37,787 bases of DNA, taken from IDS-8 sp964607425 (lineage in GTDB: Bacteria; Pseudomonadota; Gammaproteobacteria; Steroidobacterales; Woeseiaceae). Below, in pieces: positions 17,113-24,650 of this stretch. Below the pieces are notes generated by a model. It made no database searches and was not told the DNA's origin. It was given only the letters and a program-made list of their open reading frames with translations. Position 1 is the first letter of the stretch; each line of letters begins with the position of its first letter. The translations under genes were made by a program, and so were the position numbers. Location: contig CAZSKQ010000022.1 of NCBI GenBank assembly GCA_964607425.1, forward strand, positions 1 through 37,787, in the 5' to 3' direction.

Positions 17113-18595
17113 CGCGACCAGCGTCGCGAGCTTGTTCGAGACCGTAGCGGGACGCTTTCCCACGAACCCGGCAGTCATCCGTGGCGATGAAACCGTTTCA
17201 TATGCCGAGCTGGACAGGCGTGCGGATGCCTTGGCAGGGCACCTCGCGAATCGAGGGGTGGAGCAGGGCGATCTTGTCGGACTGTTCCTGCCCCGTACGG
17301 CCGATCTCATCGTTTCCATGCTGGCCGTTCTCAAAATCGGAGCTGCATACGTTCCACTAGACAGAAAAAGCCCGGGTGCCAGGAATAAGCGCCTCCTGGA
17401 ACGTGCCGGTGCCAGGGCCGTGGTCAGCGACGGGCAGGTTGGCGGGCTGCTGGAGGGGCTGGACCATGTCGCGCACGTTGTTGCCAGCGGGATTACCGAC
17501 GGCGGCGAGGGTACCCCGCGAAACCGCCGGGACTCGCCGGACGATGTTGCGTATGTGATGTATACATCCGGTTCGACCGGAGAGCCGAAAGGCGTGGTCG
17601 TGCCGCACCGAGCGATTATCCGGCTCGTACGCGACACTAACTACGTTGAACTCACCCCCAGGGACAGAATTCTCCAGCTTTCATCGCCATCGTTCGATGC
17701 CTCCACCTTCGAAATCTGGGGCGCGTTGCTGAACGGAGGTGCGACGATTTTACTGCCCTCGGATGAATTCGATCCAAACTTGCTGAAGCGCGCGATCTGC
17801 GAAAACGGCGTGACCATCGCATTCATGACCACGGCCCTGTTCAACCTGATCGTAAACCGATTTTTCGAATCCATTCGGCCGCTGCCTACCGTGATTACAG
17901 GTGGCGACGTGATCAGCCCGAATAATGTCCGCAAGGTATTGGAGAGCGCGCCGGAAATGAACCTGATCCATGCGTACGGCCCCACTGAGAACACAACCTT
18001 CACCTGCTGCCACCGAATTGAACCTTCGGACCTGAACGGCGGCACCATACCGATTGGTCCCCCGATCTCCGGCACCGATGTCTACGTGCTCGACGAAAGC
18101 CAGCGGCCGGTGAGTGATGGCGAAGTCGGTGAGCTTTATGTCGGTGGCCTGGGCGTCGCGTTAGGTTACCTGAATGACGACAGTGACAACGGTCCTTTTC
18201 AGCGGCTGGAGCACATTTCCAGTGACCTGGTATACCGGACAGGCGACCTGGTAAAGCGCAATAGCGCGGGAGCAATCGAGTTCGTGGGCCGGGCGGACAA
18301 CCAGGTCAAGATACGTGGCTACAGGGTTTCGCTCGAAGAAATTTGTGACGCCCTCGTGCGTGTTCCCGGTGTGCTCGACGCGAGCCCGTTCGTCGAGAAG
18401 CACGAATCCGGCGACCAGCTACTGGTGGCGTACGTCCTGGTGGAGGACGAGACCTGCATTACAGCCGGAGACATAAGAAAGCGATTGCGATCGGATGTGC
18501 CGGATTACATGGTGCCGAACAGGTTCATCATAAAGGCGGACTTCCCGATCAACAAGAACGGCAAGATCGATAAGAAAATGCTCAGAGCACGTTAA
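17096..18595 (+). CDS. Stand-alone amino-acid adenylation domain, aliphatic specificity
   Basis: A 499-aa free adenylation enzyme that activates an amino acid with ATP and loads it on the carrier protein encoded next. Visible core motifs include YTSGSTGEPKG, AYGPTENT, YRTGD and the C-terminal NKNGKIDKK, where the last catalytic Lys lies. The ten-residue code read against GrsA is DAFFIGATFK, close to Ile/Val codes such as DAFFYGITFK and DAFWIGGTFK. An aliphatic substrate (Val, Ile, allo-Ile or a short relative) is therefore likely, not threonine as in SyrB1. It has no T domain of its own, as in KtzB or CytC1, which work with free carriers. It starts at an ATG inside the end of the aminoacyltransferase gene. 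Confidence 0.94.
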   Translation: MSRQPDATSVASLFETVAGRFPTNPAVIRGDETVSYAELDRRADALAGHLANRGVEQGDLVGLFLPRTADLIVSMLAVLKIGAAYVPLDRKSPGARNKRLLERAGARAVVSDGQVGGLLEGLDHVAHVVASGITDGGEGTPRNRRDSPDDVAYVMYTSGSTGEPKGVVVPHRAIIRLVRDTNYVELTPRDRILQLSSPSFDASTFEIWGALLNGGATILLPSDEFDPNLLKRAICENGVTIAFMTTALFNLIVNRFFESIRPLPTVITGGDVISPNNVRKVLESAPEMNLIHAYGPTENTTFTCCHRIEPSDLNGGTIPIGPPISGTDVYVLDESQRPVSDGEVGELYVGGLGVALGYLNDDSDNGPFQRLEHISSDLVYRTGDLVKRNSAGAIEFVGRADNQVKIRGYRVSLEEICDALVRVPGVLDASPFVEKHESGDQLLVAYVLVEDETCITAGDIRKRLRSDVPDYMVPNRFIIKADFPINKNGKIDKKMLRAR

Positions 18596-18619
18596 TGTTT
18601 GTCCGTGAGGGGCTTCAGT

Positions 18620-18871
18620 ATGAACAAAAATGTAAGGGAGATTGTGACCGGCCTGTTTCGGGAGAGGCAGGACTTCCGAGAGATCGATTTGAACGACGAC
18701 TACTTTGACTTGGGTATTTCGTCGCTGACGATCGTGGAACTGCAAATAAAGATCGAGGATGCGCTGGACGTCACGATGCCGACCAGCCAATTGATGAGAT
18801 TGTCTTGCATCAATGACTGGGTCGAAGCGTACTCGAAACACATTGACCGGGAGAGAGCGGTACAAGGTTAA
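18620..18871 (+). CDS. Stand-alone peptidyl/acyl carrier protein (T domain)
   Basis: An 83-aa carrier protein. The phosphopantetheine attachment site is Ser35 in DYFDLGISSL, the usual place for a protein of this size. It begins 24 bases after the adenylation gene at an ATG preceded by GAGGGG; an in-frame ATG at 18599 lacks this site and sits next to the upstream stop. It must be converted to the holo form by a phosphopantetheinyl transferase, and one is encoded at about 27.2-27.8 kb. By analogy with CytC2 and KtzC it would hold the aminoacyl thioester on which the halogenase acts. The substrate is inferred from its neighbour. Confidence 0.93.
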   Translation: MNKNVREIVTGLFRERQDFREIDLNDDYFDLGISSLTIVELQIKIEDALDVTMPTSQLMRLSCINDWVEAYSKHIDRERAVQG

Positions 18872-18898
18872 CGAGGAATCAAGGGGGAGTAAATCGCG

Positions 18899-19834
18899 AT
18901 GAAGAATTTTGCCTTTTCGGAAGAAGAGCTTCTGAATTTCAGAAAGAACGGGTATGCGGGCCCGTTCGATCTTTATGACAGCGACGAGATCAAGGCGCGA
19001 TACCGGGAGTTGCGAGCCGAGATTTTCGACCGGGAGTACGCTATCTACGAGCTGGACCATCAAAGCCGCCTCGCCGGTTACGACCGCCATCTCGATATCG
19101 ATTTTTTCAGCGAGCACATAATGCGGCGCGAGATCGTGGGAAGGCTCGAAAACATCCTGGGCCCGAATATCGTGTGCTGGCGCTCGGAGATGTTTCCCAA
19201 GTACCCGGGGGATGAAGGCACAGACTGGCATCAGGCCGACACTTACGCACACGCATCCGGCAAACCCCAGATCGTTTGGCCAATGAGCGATGGATTCGGG
19301 GGCGCCGTCACGGTGTGGACGGCTATTACCGACTCCACTCCCGAGAATGGCTGTCTACGCTTCATTCCCGGCACTCATGAAGAGATGTTCTACGACGAGA
19401 GCAAGGGAATGAAATATTCACCGGAGCAAGTCAACCAGCTCGAGAAGGAAGGGATGAAGCGAGGCTTCTTCGGATACGACTACCGCAATCTCCAGAAGGA
19501 TCCGGACTGGGCGCCGGATGAGTCAAGGGCCGTGGCAATGGAAATGAAAGCGGGGCAGTTTATTATTTTCTGGTCGACTCTCATGCATGCGTCCTTTCCC
19601 AATTCGACGACCAACCGTACCCGGCTGGGCTTCACCGCGAGGTACGTTCCTACGAGCGTGCAGGTTTACCCGGATACCGACACTGTCGACGAGTACGGCA
19701 GCGCGCTGTCGCTCGAAAGGTATGGGGTTGTCGTGGTGGCTGGAACTGACGAGTTCGGGCATAACCGCGTGGTTGAATCGAGTGCGCGGGGCTTCGATTT
19801 TTCCGCGGCTGCCCGTCGGTTCGCGCGCAAATAG
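18899..19834 (+). CDS. SyrB2-like Fe(II)/2-oxoglutarate aliphatic halogenase
   Basis: A 311-aa non-haem iron enzyme, close to SyrB2 along its whole length as I recall that sequence. The decisive feature is GTDWHQADTY: His111-Gln-Ala113. Hydroxylases of this fold have Asp or Glu where Ala113 stands; the small residue leaves room for chloride on iron. The second iron His is His230 in FWSTLMHAS and the likely oxoglutarate Arg is Arg248 in ARYVP. Enzymes of this group chlorinate an unactivated carbon, usually the gamma carbon, of an aminoacyl group on a carrier protein. A G-rich ribosome site (AGGGGGAG) precedes the ATG. The preceding genes supply carrier, adenylation and transfer functions. Chlorine number and carbon position cannot be read from sequence. 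Confidence 0.96.
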   Translation: MKNFAFSEEELLNFRKNGYAGPFDLYDSDEIKARYRELRAEIFDREYAIYELDHQSRLAGYDRHLDIDFFSEHIMRREIVGRLENILGPNIVCWRSEMFPKYPGDEGTDWHQADTYAHASGKPQIVWPMSDGFGGAVTVWTAITDSTPENGCLRFIPGTHEEMFYDESKGMKYSPEQVNQLEKEGMKRGFFGYDYRNLQKDPDWAPDESRAVAMEMKAGQFIIFWSTLMHASFPNSTTNRTRLGFTARYVPTSVQVYPDTDTVDEYGSALSLERYGVVVVAGTDEFGHNRVVESSARGFDFSAAARRFARK

Positions 19835-19936
19835 GAAGCCTGCGAAGCAGATATAGATCGTTCATCCGGCAGCTACCGGGCGTTGGCATTGGCCACGAGT
19901 AAGCCTCAGGGGAAAGCCATTCGAGTTCGAGAGAGT

Positions 19937-21535
19937 ATGAGCACAGATCCGATATTTTTGCGCGAAGACGTTTATTTTGAGCCACTGTTCAATCATTGGT
20001 ACGCGTGGCCCTACCTGATTCCGCCCGTTACCGCCGCACGGCACGTGGTAAACACTCACAGGCGGATTATGTCCTCGTTTGTGAACAACGCACATCTGCA
20101 TATGCTTGCCACCCTGGAAAAGGATCTTGCGGGCGGGGAGTACCTGAATTGCGCACCTGAAGATGTGCCGAAAATACAAAGACTTATTCAGGAGATAGAC
20201 GAACGTTGTGCCGATCTCGTGAAGCTTTCGTCGGCCGTGGCCGAACTCGATGAGCTGCTTCGGTCGCACACCAGCGGTGAAAGCGTCGAGCCGCTTTACG
20301 GGGCCGTCCCGGCACCACTGAGGGGGTTGGTAGAGCTGTTCCTGGACATAGAACATCGCCCATCGTTCCGCATCATCGAGCCCCTGGTTTATGGAAGCGA
20401 GTTGTATCGGAAGTCGCTCCAGTCCTTGTCGTTCGGTTCGCTGGCCAATGTCGAACAGCGTCCGTTTGTGTTCAGCACTCCGAGGCTTCCGGATGAGCAA
20501 CATTTGCAGGTGAACCTCGAATTCGATCATCCGGCCGTGGACAGGATTTTCGCAACGCGGGAGCATCCTGCGGACCGCGAGGAGATGTACGCACTCTTCA
20601 AGGATCACAACCTGTCGGGAGGACTCTCGTACGAGGAGTTGTTCACGGAAAAAGCGCCACGAATACGGCATTCGCCCGTGGAGGAGGGCGTGCGTCTCAC
20701 GTTTACCGGGCATGCAGGCTTCCTGGTCGAAACGAACGATGCGGTCATTCAGATCGATCCGGTGATCGCCAGCAGGAGGTCGCCGGATCAATCGGAGGTT
20801 TTCAGCTTCAGTGAGATACCCCCGGAAATCGACTACATCTGCCTTACGCATAACCACCAGGATCACGCCAACATCGAGTCACTGCTTCAGCTTCGGTATA
20901 AAACGAAAAATATTCTTGTGCCGAAGAACAACGGCGGTACTCTCGTAGACCCATCTTTAAGATTGATCCTGCGCCAACTGGCTTTCAATGCGCGAGAAGT
21001 CGACGATCTCGAGAGCGTTTCCGTTCCCGGGGGAAGAATTGTTGCCATTCCGTTCCTGGGCGAGCACGGCGACCTGAACATTCGCTCGAAAACGGCCTGG
21101 TACGTGGAGTTGCTTGGAAAGAAGCTGCTCTTTTGTGCCGATTCTTCGAACCTCGACAACCAGTTGTACGTGCGGCTCGCCGAAATATTCGGTGAGTTGG
21201 ATGTCCTTGCGATAGGCATGGAATGCGTTGGTGCACCCTACACCTGGCTGTACGGTGCACTCAATACCCGCCTTGTCAGCAAATCGATCAAGAATTCCCG
21301 GCGTCTGAACGGCTGCGATTGCGCCCAGGCTCTACCGCTGGTCCAGAGCTTCAATCCAAAGCAGGTCTTTATCTATGCCCTCGGGCAGGAGCCTTGGTAC
21401 AAGTACTTCACCGGCCTCGAGTACGACGACGATTCCAGGCAGTTGCTCGAATCGCGAAAGATGATCGATGGATGCAGGAGCCTGGGTATTGAGGCGCGTA
21501 CGCTATTCGGTCGCGAAGAAATTCGGTTTGGGTAG
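19937..21535 (+). CDS. CmlA-like diiron NRPS beta-hydroxylase (metallo-beta-lactamase fold)
   Basis: A 532-aa two-part protein: an N-terminal domain of about 250 residues and a C-terminal metallo-beta-lactamase fold. This is the layout and nearly the length of CmlA, the diiron oxygenase that beta-hydroxylates an aminoacyl group on an NRPS carrier in chloramphenicol synthesis. The metal motif THNHQDH places His305, His307, Asp309 and His310 where I recall the CmlA ligands; Glu376 (in LGEHGD) and Asp402 (in CADSS) lie within one residue of the Glu377 and Asp403 of CmlA. I chose ATG 19937 because this numbering fits; the ORF can be extended to a TTG at 19883, but upstream codons look non-coding. 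The ribosome site (GAGAG) is weak. Likely substrate: one of the NRPS-bound residues. A plain metallohydrolase is the alternative. Confidence 0.87.
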   Translation: MSTDPIFLREDVYFEPLFNHWYAWPYLIPPVTAARHVVNTHRRIMSSFVNNAHLHMLATLEKDLAGGEYLNCAPEDVPKIQRLIQEIDERCADLVKLSSAVAELDELLRSHTSGESVEPLYGAVPAPLRGLVELFLDIEHRPSFRIIEPLVYGSELYRKSLQSLSFGSLANVEQRPFVFSTPRLPDEQHLQVNLEFDHPAVDRIFATREHPADREEMYALFKDHNLSGGLSYEELFTEKAPRIRHSPVEEGVRLTFTGHAGFLVETNDAVIQIDPVIASRRSPDQSEVFSFSEIPPEIDYICLTHNHQDHANIESLLQLRYKTKNILVPKNNGGTLVDPSLRLILRQLAFNAREVDDLESVSVPGGRIVAIPFLGEHGDLNIRSKTAWYVELLGKKLLFCADSSNLDNQLYVRLAEIFGELDVLAIGMECVGAPYTWLYGALNTRLVSKSIKNSRRLNGCDCAQALPLVQSFNPKQVFIYALGQEPWYKYFTGLEYDDDSRQLLESRKMIDGCRSLGIEARTLFGREEIRFG

Positions 21536-21568
21536 GCCCGCGCTCATGAAGAATGGAGCGGAACGACG

Positions 21569-22591
21569 ATGACCGTAGAGCCCTTGAGGGTAATAGGCGG
21601 CCGGGAAATTGCGCAAAGCCTGGAGGGCAGAAGGGAGGAGGTAATGATCGCGGTGCGTGAAGCCTACGCGGCGTTCGGCGCCGGTCGCGCGAGCCTGCCG
21701 CAGTCTTCGTTCCTGCGCTTTCCCGGGAAGACTACTGACCGCATCATCGCCTTACCCGCGTTCCTGGGCCAGCCCTTCGATGTCGCAGGCCTGAAGTGGA
21801 TATCTTCATTCCCTGGAAACCTGGGCCAGGGCGTGGATCGTGCATCGGCAGTCCAGATTTTGAATGAGCTGGAAACAGGCCGACCGTACGCAATTCTCGA
21901 GGCTTCCATCATCAGCGCAAAGCGTACCGCGGCAAGCGCCGCCCTTGCTGCGCAATTGTGCGCACGCCAGGCCCCCAGGCGCATTGGCCTCATCGGCTGC
22001 GGTTACATCAACTTCGAAGTGCTGGGATTCCTGCTGCATTGTGCAGATGAAATACAGGAGGTGCTGCTGTTCGACCTCGACGAATCCCGCTCAAGGCAGT
22101 TCGCGGCCCGTGCCGGGCAGGAATATTCCAGCGTTGTTTTCATATGCTGCGGGGATGCGACAGGCCCGTTGGCCGGCGCCGACATAGTGTCTTTCGCAAC
22201 GACCGCCTCTTCTCCCCACGTTCAGGACAGGGCGGGGTTTAAGCCGGGCTCAATCGTGCTCAATATATCGCTTCGGGATCTGGCACCGGAAGTGGTGCTC
22301 GCGTCGGACAACCTGGTCGACAGCACGAGCCATGTGTGCCGGGAGCATACGTCGATACACCTTGCCGCGCAGGCGGCGGGAAACACCGATTTCATCACGG
22401 CCGAAATCCATGAACTAATCGGCGACCCTGCGCTTCTGGATCGCTTCAACTCCGACGTCCTGATCTTCAGCCCATTCGGCCTGGGCGTCCTGGATCTTGC
22501 CGTTGCGAAGCTAGTGGTTGACGACAAGCGGCATCCGGATGCAGGCGATGCCATTGACGGGTTCTTTCCTCCATCGTGGCTGAAGGCATAA
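21569..22591 (+). CDS. sbnB: SbnB-like N-(2-amino-2-carboxyethyl)-L-glutamate dehydrogenase
   Basis: A 340-aa member of the ornithine cyclodeaminase/mu-crystallin family. The Rossmann motif GLIGCGYINFE marks the NAD-binding core, and the C-terminal IDGFFPPSWL resembles the ending of SbnB-type enzymes. SbnB oxidatively splits N-(2-amino-2-carboxyethyl)-L-glutamate (ACEGA) to L-2,3-diaminopropionate and 2-oxoglutarate. The very next gene encodes the partner SbnA, and the pair is the standard route to this building block in staphyloferrin B and other NRPS pathways. Starts at ATG 21569 with GGAGCGG upstream, 33 bases after the CmlA-like gene. Without the sbnA neighbour an ornithine or lysine cyclodeaminase would be the alternative. 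Confidence 0.93.
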   Translation: MTVEPLRVIGGREIAQSLEGRREEVMIAVREAYAAFGAGRASLPQSSFLRFPGKTTDRIIALPAFLGQPFDVAGLKWISSFPGNLGQGVDRASAVQILNELETGRPYAILEASIISAKRTAASAALAAQLCARQAPRRIGLIGCGYINFEVLGFLLHCADEIQEVLLFDLDESRSRQFAARAGQEYSSVVFICCGDATGPLAGADIVSFATTASSPHVQDRAGFKPGSIVLNISLRDLAPEVVLASDNLVDSTSHVCREHTSIHLAAQAAGNTDFITAEIHELIGDPALLDRFNSDVLIFSPFGLGVLDLAVAKLVVDDKRHPDAGDAIDGFFPPSWLKA

Positions 22592-22615
22592 ACGTGCGCA
22601 GAATCGGGGGTAATC

Positions 22616-23635
22616 ATGCATCGCAACGTCCTGAGCCTGGTCGGTAATACACCCACCATTGAACTGACGTCCGAACACGAGCATAGCGACTCGCGCCTAC
22701 GGCTATTTGCGAAACTGGAAGGCTACAATCCGACCGGTAGCATCAAGGACCGTCCTGCAGCCTACATCATCAGGAAGCTGTTGCTGACCGAAAGCATCGA
22801 TCGAGAGTATACGATCATTGAATCCTCCTCCGGAAACTTCGGCGTAGCATTGGCCGCGGTGTGCCGGGCAGAAGGCCTTCGATTTGTGTGCATCGTGGAT
22901 CCCAATGCGCTGGAAAGCAACATTGCGTTGATGCGTCAATACGGTGCGGAAATCGACTACGTTGACCAACGCGACGATTCCGGCGGTTATCTGAAGAATC
23001 GAAATCGCAGAGCGCAGGAACTGGAGCAGCAGATCGAAAAGTCCATTTGGCTGCGCCAACATTGCAACCGGGACAATGCCTGGTCTCACTACTATGGTAC
23101 CGGCATGGAGATCTATAAGACCTTCGCGGACGTAGGGCTCCACTATGCGTTCATTGCCGTCGGGTCGGGAGGAACGATCTCGGGGGTGTCCAGGGTTTTG
23201 AAGGAGCTGGTTCCGTCAATCAGAATCGTGGCAGTCGATGTGAACGGATCCGCGGTATTCGGCCATGCAACGAAACGCCGTTTTATACCGGGAATGGGAT
23301 CGAGCATAAGGCCGCCGCTGGTCGAGGATGCTGTAATCGATGAGGTCGTGCACGTAGACGAAGAGCAGATTGTCGGGGCTTGCAAGGAACTCGTCGAACG
23401 CTACGGGGTATTTTGTGGCGGCTCCTCCGGCGCTGTCTACCACGCGGCAAAGTGCTACGCCGACGTGGCGGAAGGTCCCATAAGCTACCCGAGACAACTG
23501 GCGTTTGCGGGAGCCAGGCGCCATGCTGTATTGATCTTTCCGGACAGGGGTGGACGGTATATACAAACCATCTACAGTGAAGAATGGGTGGACGCCAGGT
23601 ACCATACAGAATTGGCAGGGAGGAGCAGCGATTGA
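22616..23635 (+). CDS. sbnA: SbnA-like ACEGA synthase (O-phosphoserine + glutamate)
   Basis: A 339-aa PLP enzyme of the cysteine-synthase fold. The PLP lysine lies in NPTGSIKDRPA and the substrate loop in ESSSGNFGVALA; the glycine-rich phosphate loop is AVGSGGTISG. SbnA condenses O-phospho-L-serine with L-glutamate to give ACEGA, the substrate of the SbnB-like enzyme encoded just upstream. The order sbnB-sbnA with 24 bases between them, directly before a carbamoyltransferase gene, argues for diaminopropionate synthesis rather than cysteine synthesis. ATG 22616 follows a G-rich stretch. The 3' end overlaps the likely TTG start of the next gene. Confidence 0.95.
   Translation: MHRNVLSLVGNTPTIELTSEHEHSDSRLRLFAKLEGYNPTGSIKDRPAAYIIRKLLLTESIDREYTIIESSSGNFGVALAAVCRAEGLRFVCIVDPNALESNIALMRQYGAEIDYVDQRDDSGGYLKNRNRRAQELEQQIEKSIWLRQHCNRDNAWSHYYGTGMEIYKTFADVGLHYAFIAVGSGGTISGVSRVLKELVPSIRIVAVDVNGSAVFGHATKRRFIPGMGSSIRPPLVEDAVIDEVVHVDEEQIVGACKELVERYGVFCGGSSGAVYHAAKCYADVAEGPISYPRQLAFAGARRHAVLIFPDRGGRYIQTIYSEEWVDARYHTELAGRSSD
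23618..23625 (+). promoter_or_regulatory. Ribosome binding site supporting a TTG start
   Basis: GGGAGGAG lies six bases before TTG 23632, while the upstream in-frame ATG at 23584 has no comparable site. The TTG overlaps the preceding stop codon, pointing to coupled translation with the sbnA-like gene. Confidence 0.6.
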
Positions 23636-24630
23636 GACGTTACGAATTTGATTCCGGGACGCAGCAGTGGGTCCCAATTCGTAGCGGCGACTACAGAAGC
23701 CTCATTTCCATCGGCGATCTCGGGACAAACGACATAGAAGCGATCGTACGCCGGTCATTGCAGTTGGCGGGCGAGAGGACCCTTGCCCGCGGCACCCTGA
23801 GCTCGCGGACGGTAGGCCTTCTGTTTGGACTGACTTCGACGCGTACCCGAACCTCTTTCGGGCTCGGTGCACAGATGCTGGGGGCCAATACAATCGTGTA
23901 TGGGCCCGACGATCTGCAACTGAATACCGGGGAATCCCTCGCCGACACCATGTCGGTGCTCGGAGGATTTCTTGATCTGCTGGTGGTACGAGACCGACTG
24001 ACGTCGGAGGACTTGAGAAAGACCGCGGACAAGGCAGGGATTGCAGTCGTGAACGCCATGTCGTTCGACGAGCACCCCACGCAGGCGCTTTCCGATCTTG
24101 CAGTCATACACCGTGTATGCGGCAGGATTGCCGGTACGAATGTATGCTACCTGGGCGAAGGTAACAGCACCGCGGCGGCGCTGGCGCTGGCGCTGGCAAC
24201 GTGCCCAGGTGCAATGTTATTCCTGGGCACGCCGGCAGAATACGGACTATCGGATGAAACAAGGCGCCGGGTCGCGGAATTGTCCCGGCGCTCCGGTGCA
24301 ACGATCGTCGAGGAGCACGATGTCGATCGTATCCCCGCCAATACAATGGATGTTATTTACACTACCCAGTGGCAGACGACGGGGACCAGCAAGAAGGATG
24401 TTGAGTGGCGTCGTAAATTCGAGCCATTCCGTGTGACGGAAGCCCTGGTGCAACGGCTGGCACGCGATCGGAAAACAATTTTCATGCATGATCTGCCGGC
24501 CCACCGGGGAGAGGAAGTGGTCAAGGAGATCATTGATGGGCAAAGGAGCGTCGTCTTTCTCCAGGCCCAGCAGAAGCTGTTCACCGGCATGGCAGTGCTC
24601 GAATGGTGCCTGGGTGTTTCGCCCGACTGA
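23632..24630 (+). CDS. OTC-superfamily carbamoyltransferase, putative L-diaminopropionate carbamoyltransferase
   Basis: A 332-aa carbamoyltransferase. The carbamoyl-phosphate loop TSTRTRTSF and the HPTQALSDL motif are intact. The amine-substrate side is altered: ornithine enzymes carry DxxxSMG and HCLP, but here these read TTQWQTTG and HDLP (in MHDLPAHRGEE). Ornithine is thus unlikely to be the acceptor. Right after sbnB and sbnA the natural acceptor is L-2,3-diaminopropionate, giving 3-ureidoalanine (albizziine); VioL of viomycin is a precedent for a carbamoyltransferase homologue acting on a Dap-derived group. I place the start at TTG 23632, which overlaps the sbnA stop (TTGA) and has GGGAGGAG seven bases upstream; an ATG at 23584 lies deeper inside sbnA. 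This is the last gene of the plus-strand operon. Confidence 0.9.
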   Translation: MRRYEFDSGTQQWVPIRSGDYRSLISIGDLGTNDIEAIVRRSLQLAGERTLARGTLSSRTVGLLFGLTSTRTRTSFGLGAQMLGANTIVYGPDDLQLNTGESLADTMSVLGGFLDLLVVRDRLTSEDLRKTADKAGIAVVNAMSFDEHPTQALSDLAVIHRVCGRIAGTNVCYLGEGNSTAAALALALATCPGAMLFLGTPAEYGLSDETRRRVAELSRRSGATIVEEHDVDRIPANTMDVIYTTQWQTTGTSKKDVEWRRKFEPFRVTEALVQRLARDRKTIFMHDLPAHRGEEVVKEIIDGQRSVVFLQAQQKLFTGMAVLEWCLGVSPD

Positions 24631-24650
24631 ACACCCGTCCTCTGTAGCTC

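Noticed and set aside
24172..24198. Short tandem GCGCTG repeat in the carbamoyltransferase gene
   Set aside because: It encodes an Ala-Leu helix in frame, is only three units long and is best explained as ordinary low complexity.
24631..24650. Terminator between the convergent carbamoyltransferase and PhyH genes
   Set aside because: Only 20 bases separate the stops and no hairpin with a T-run is visible.
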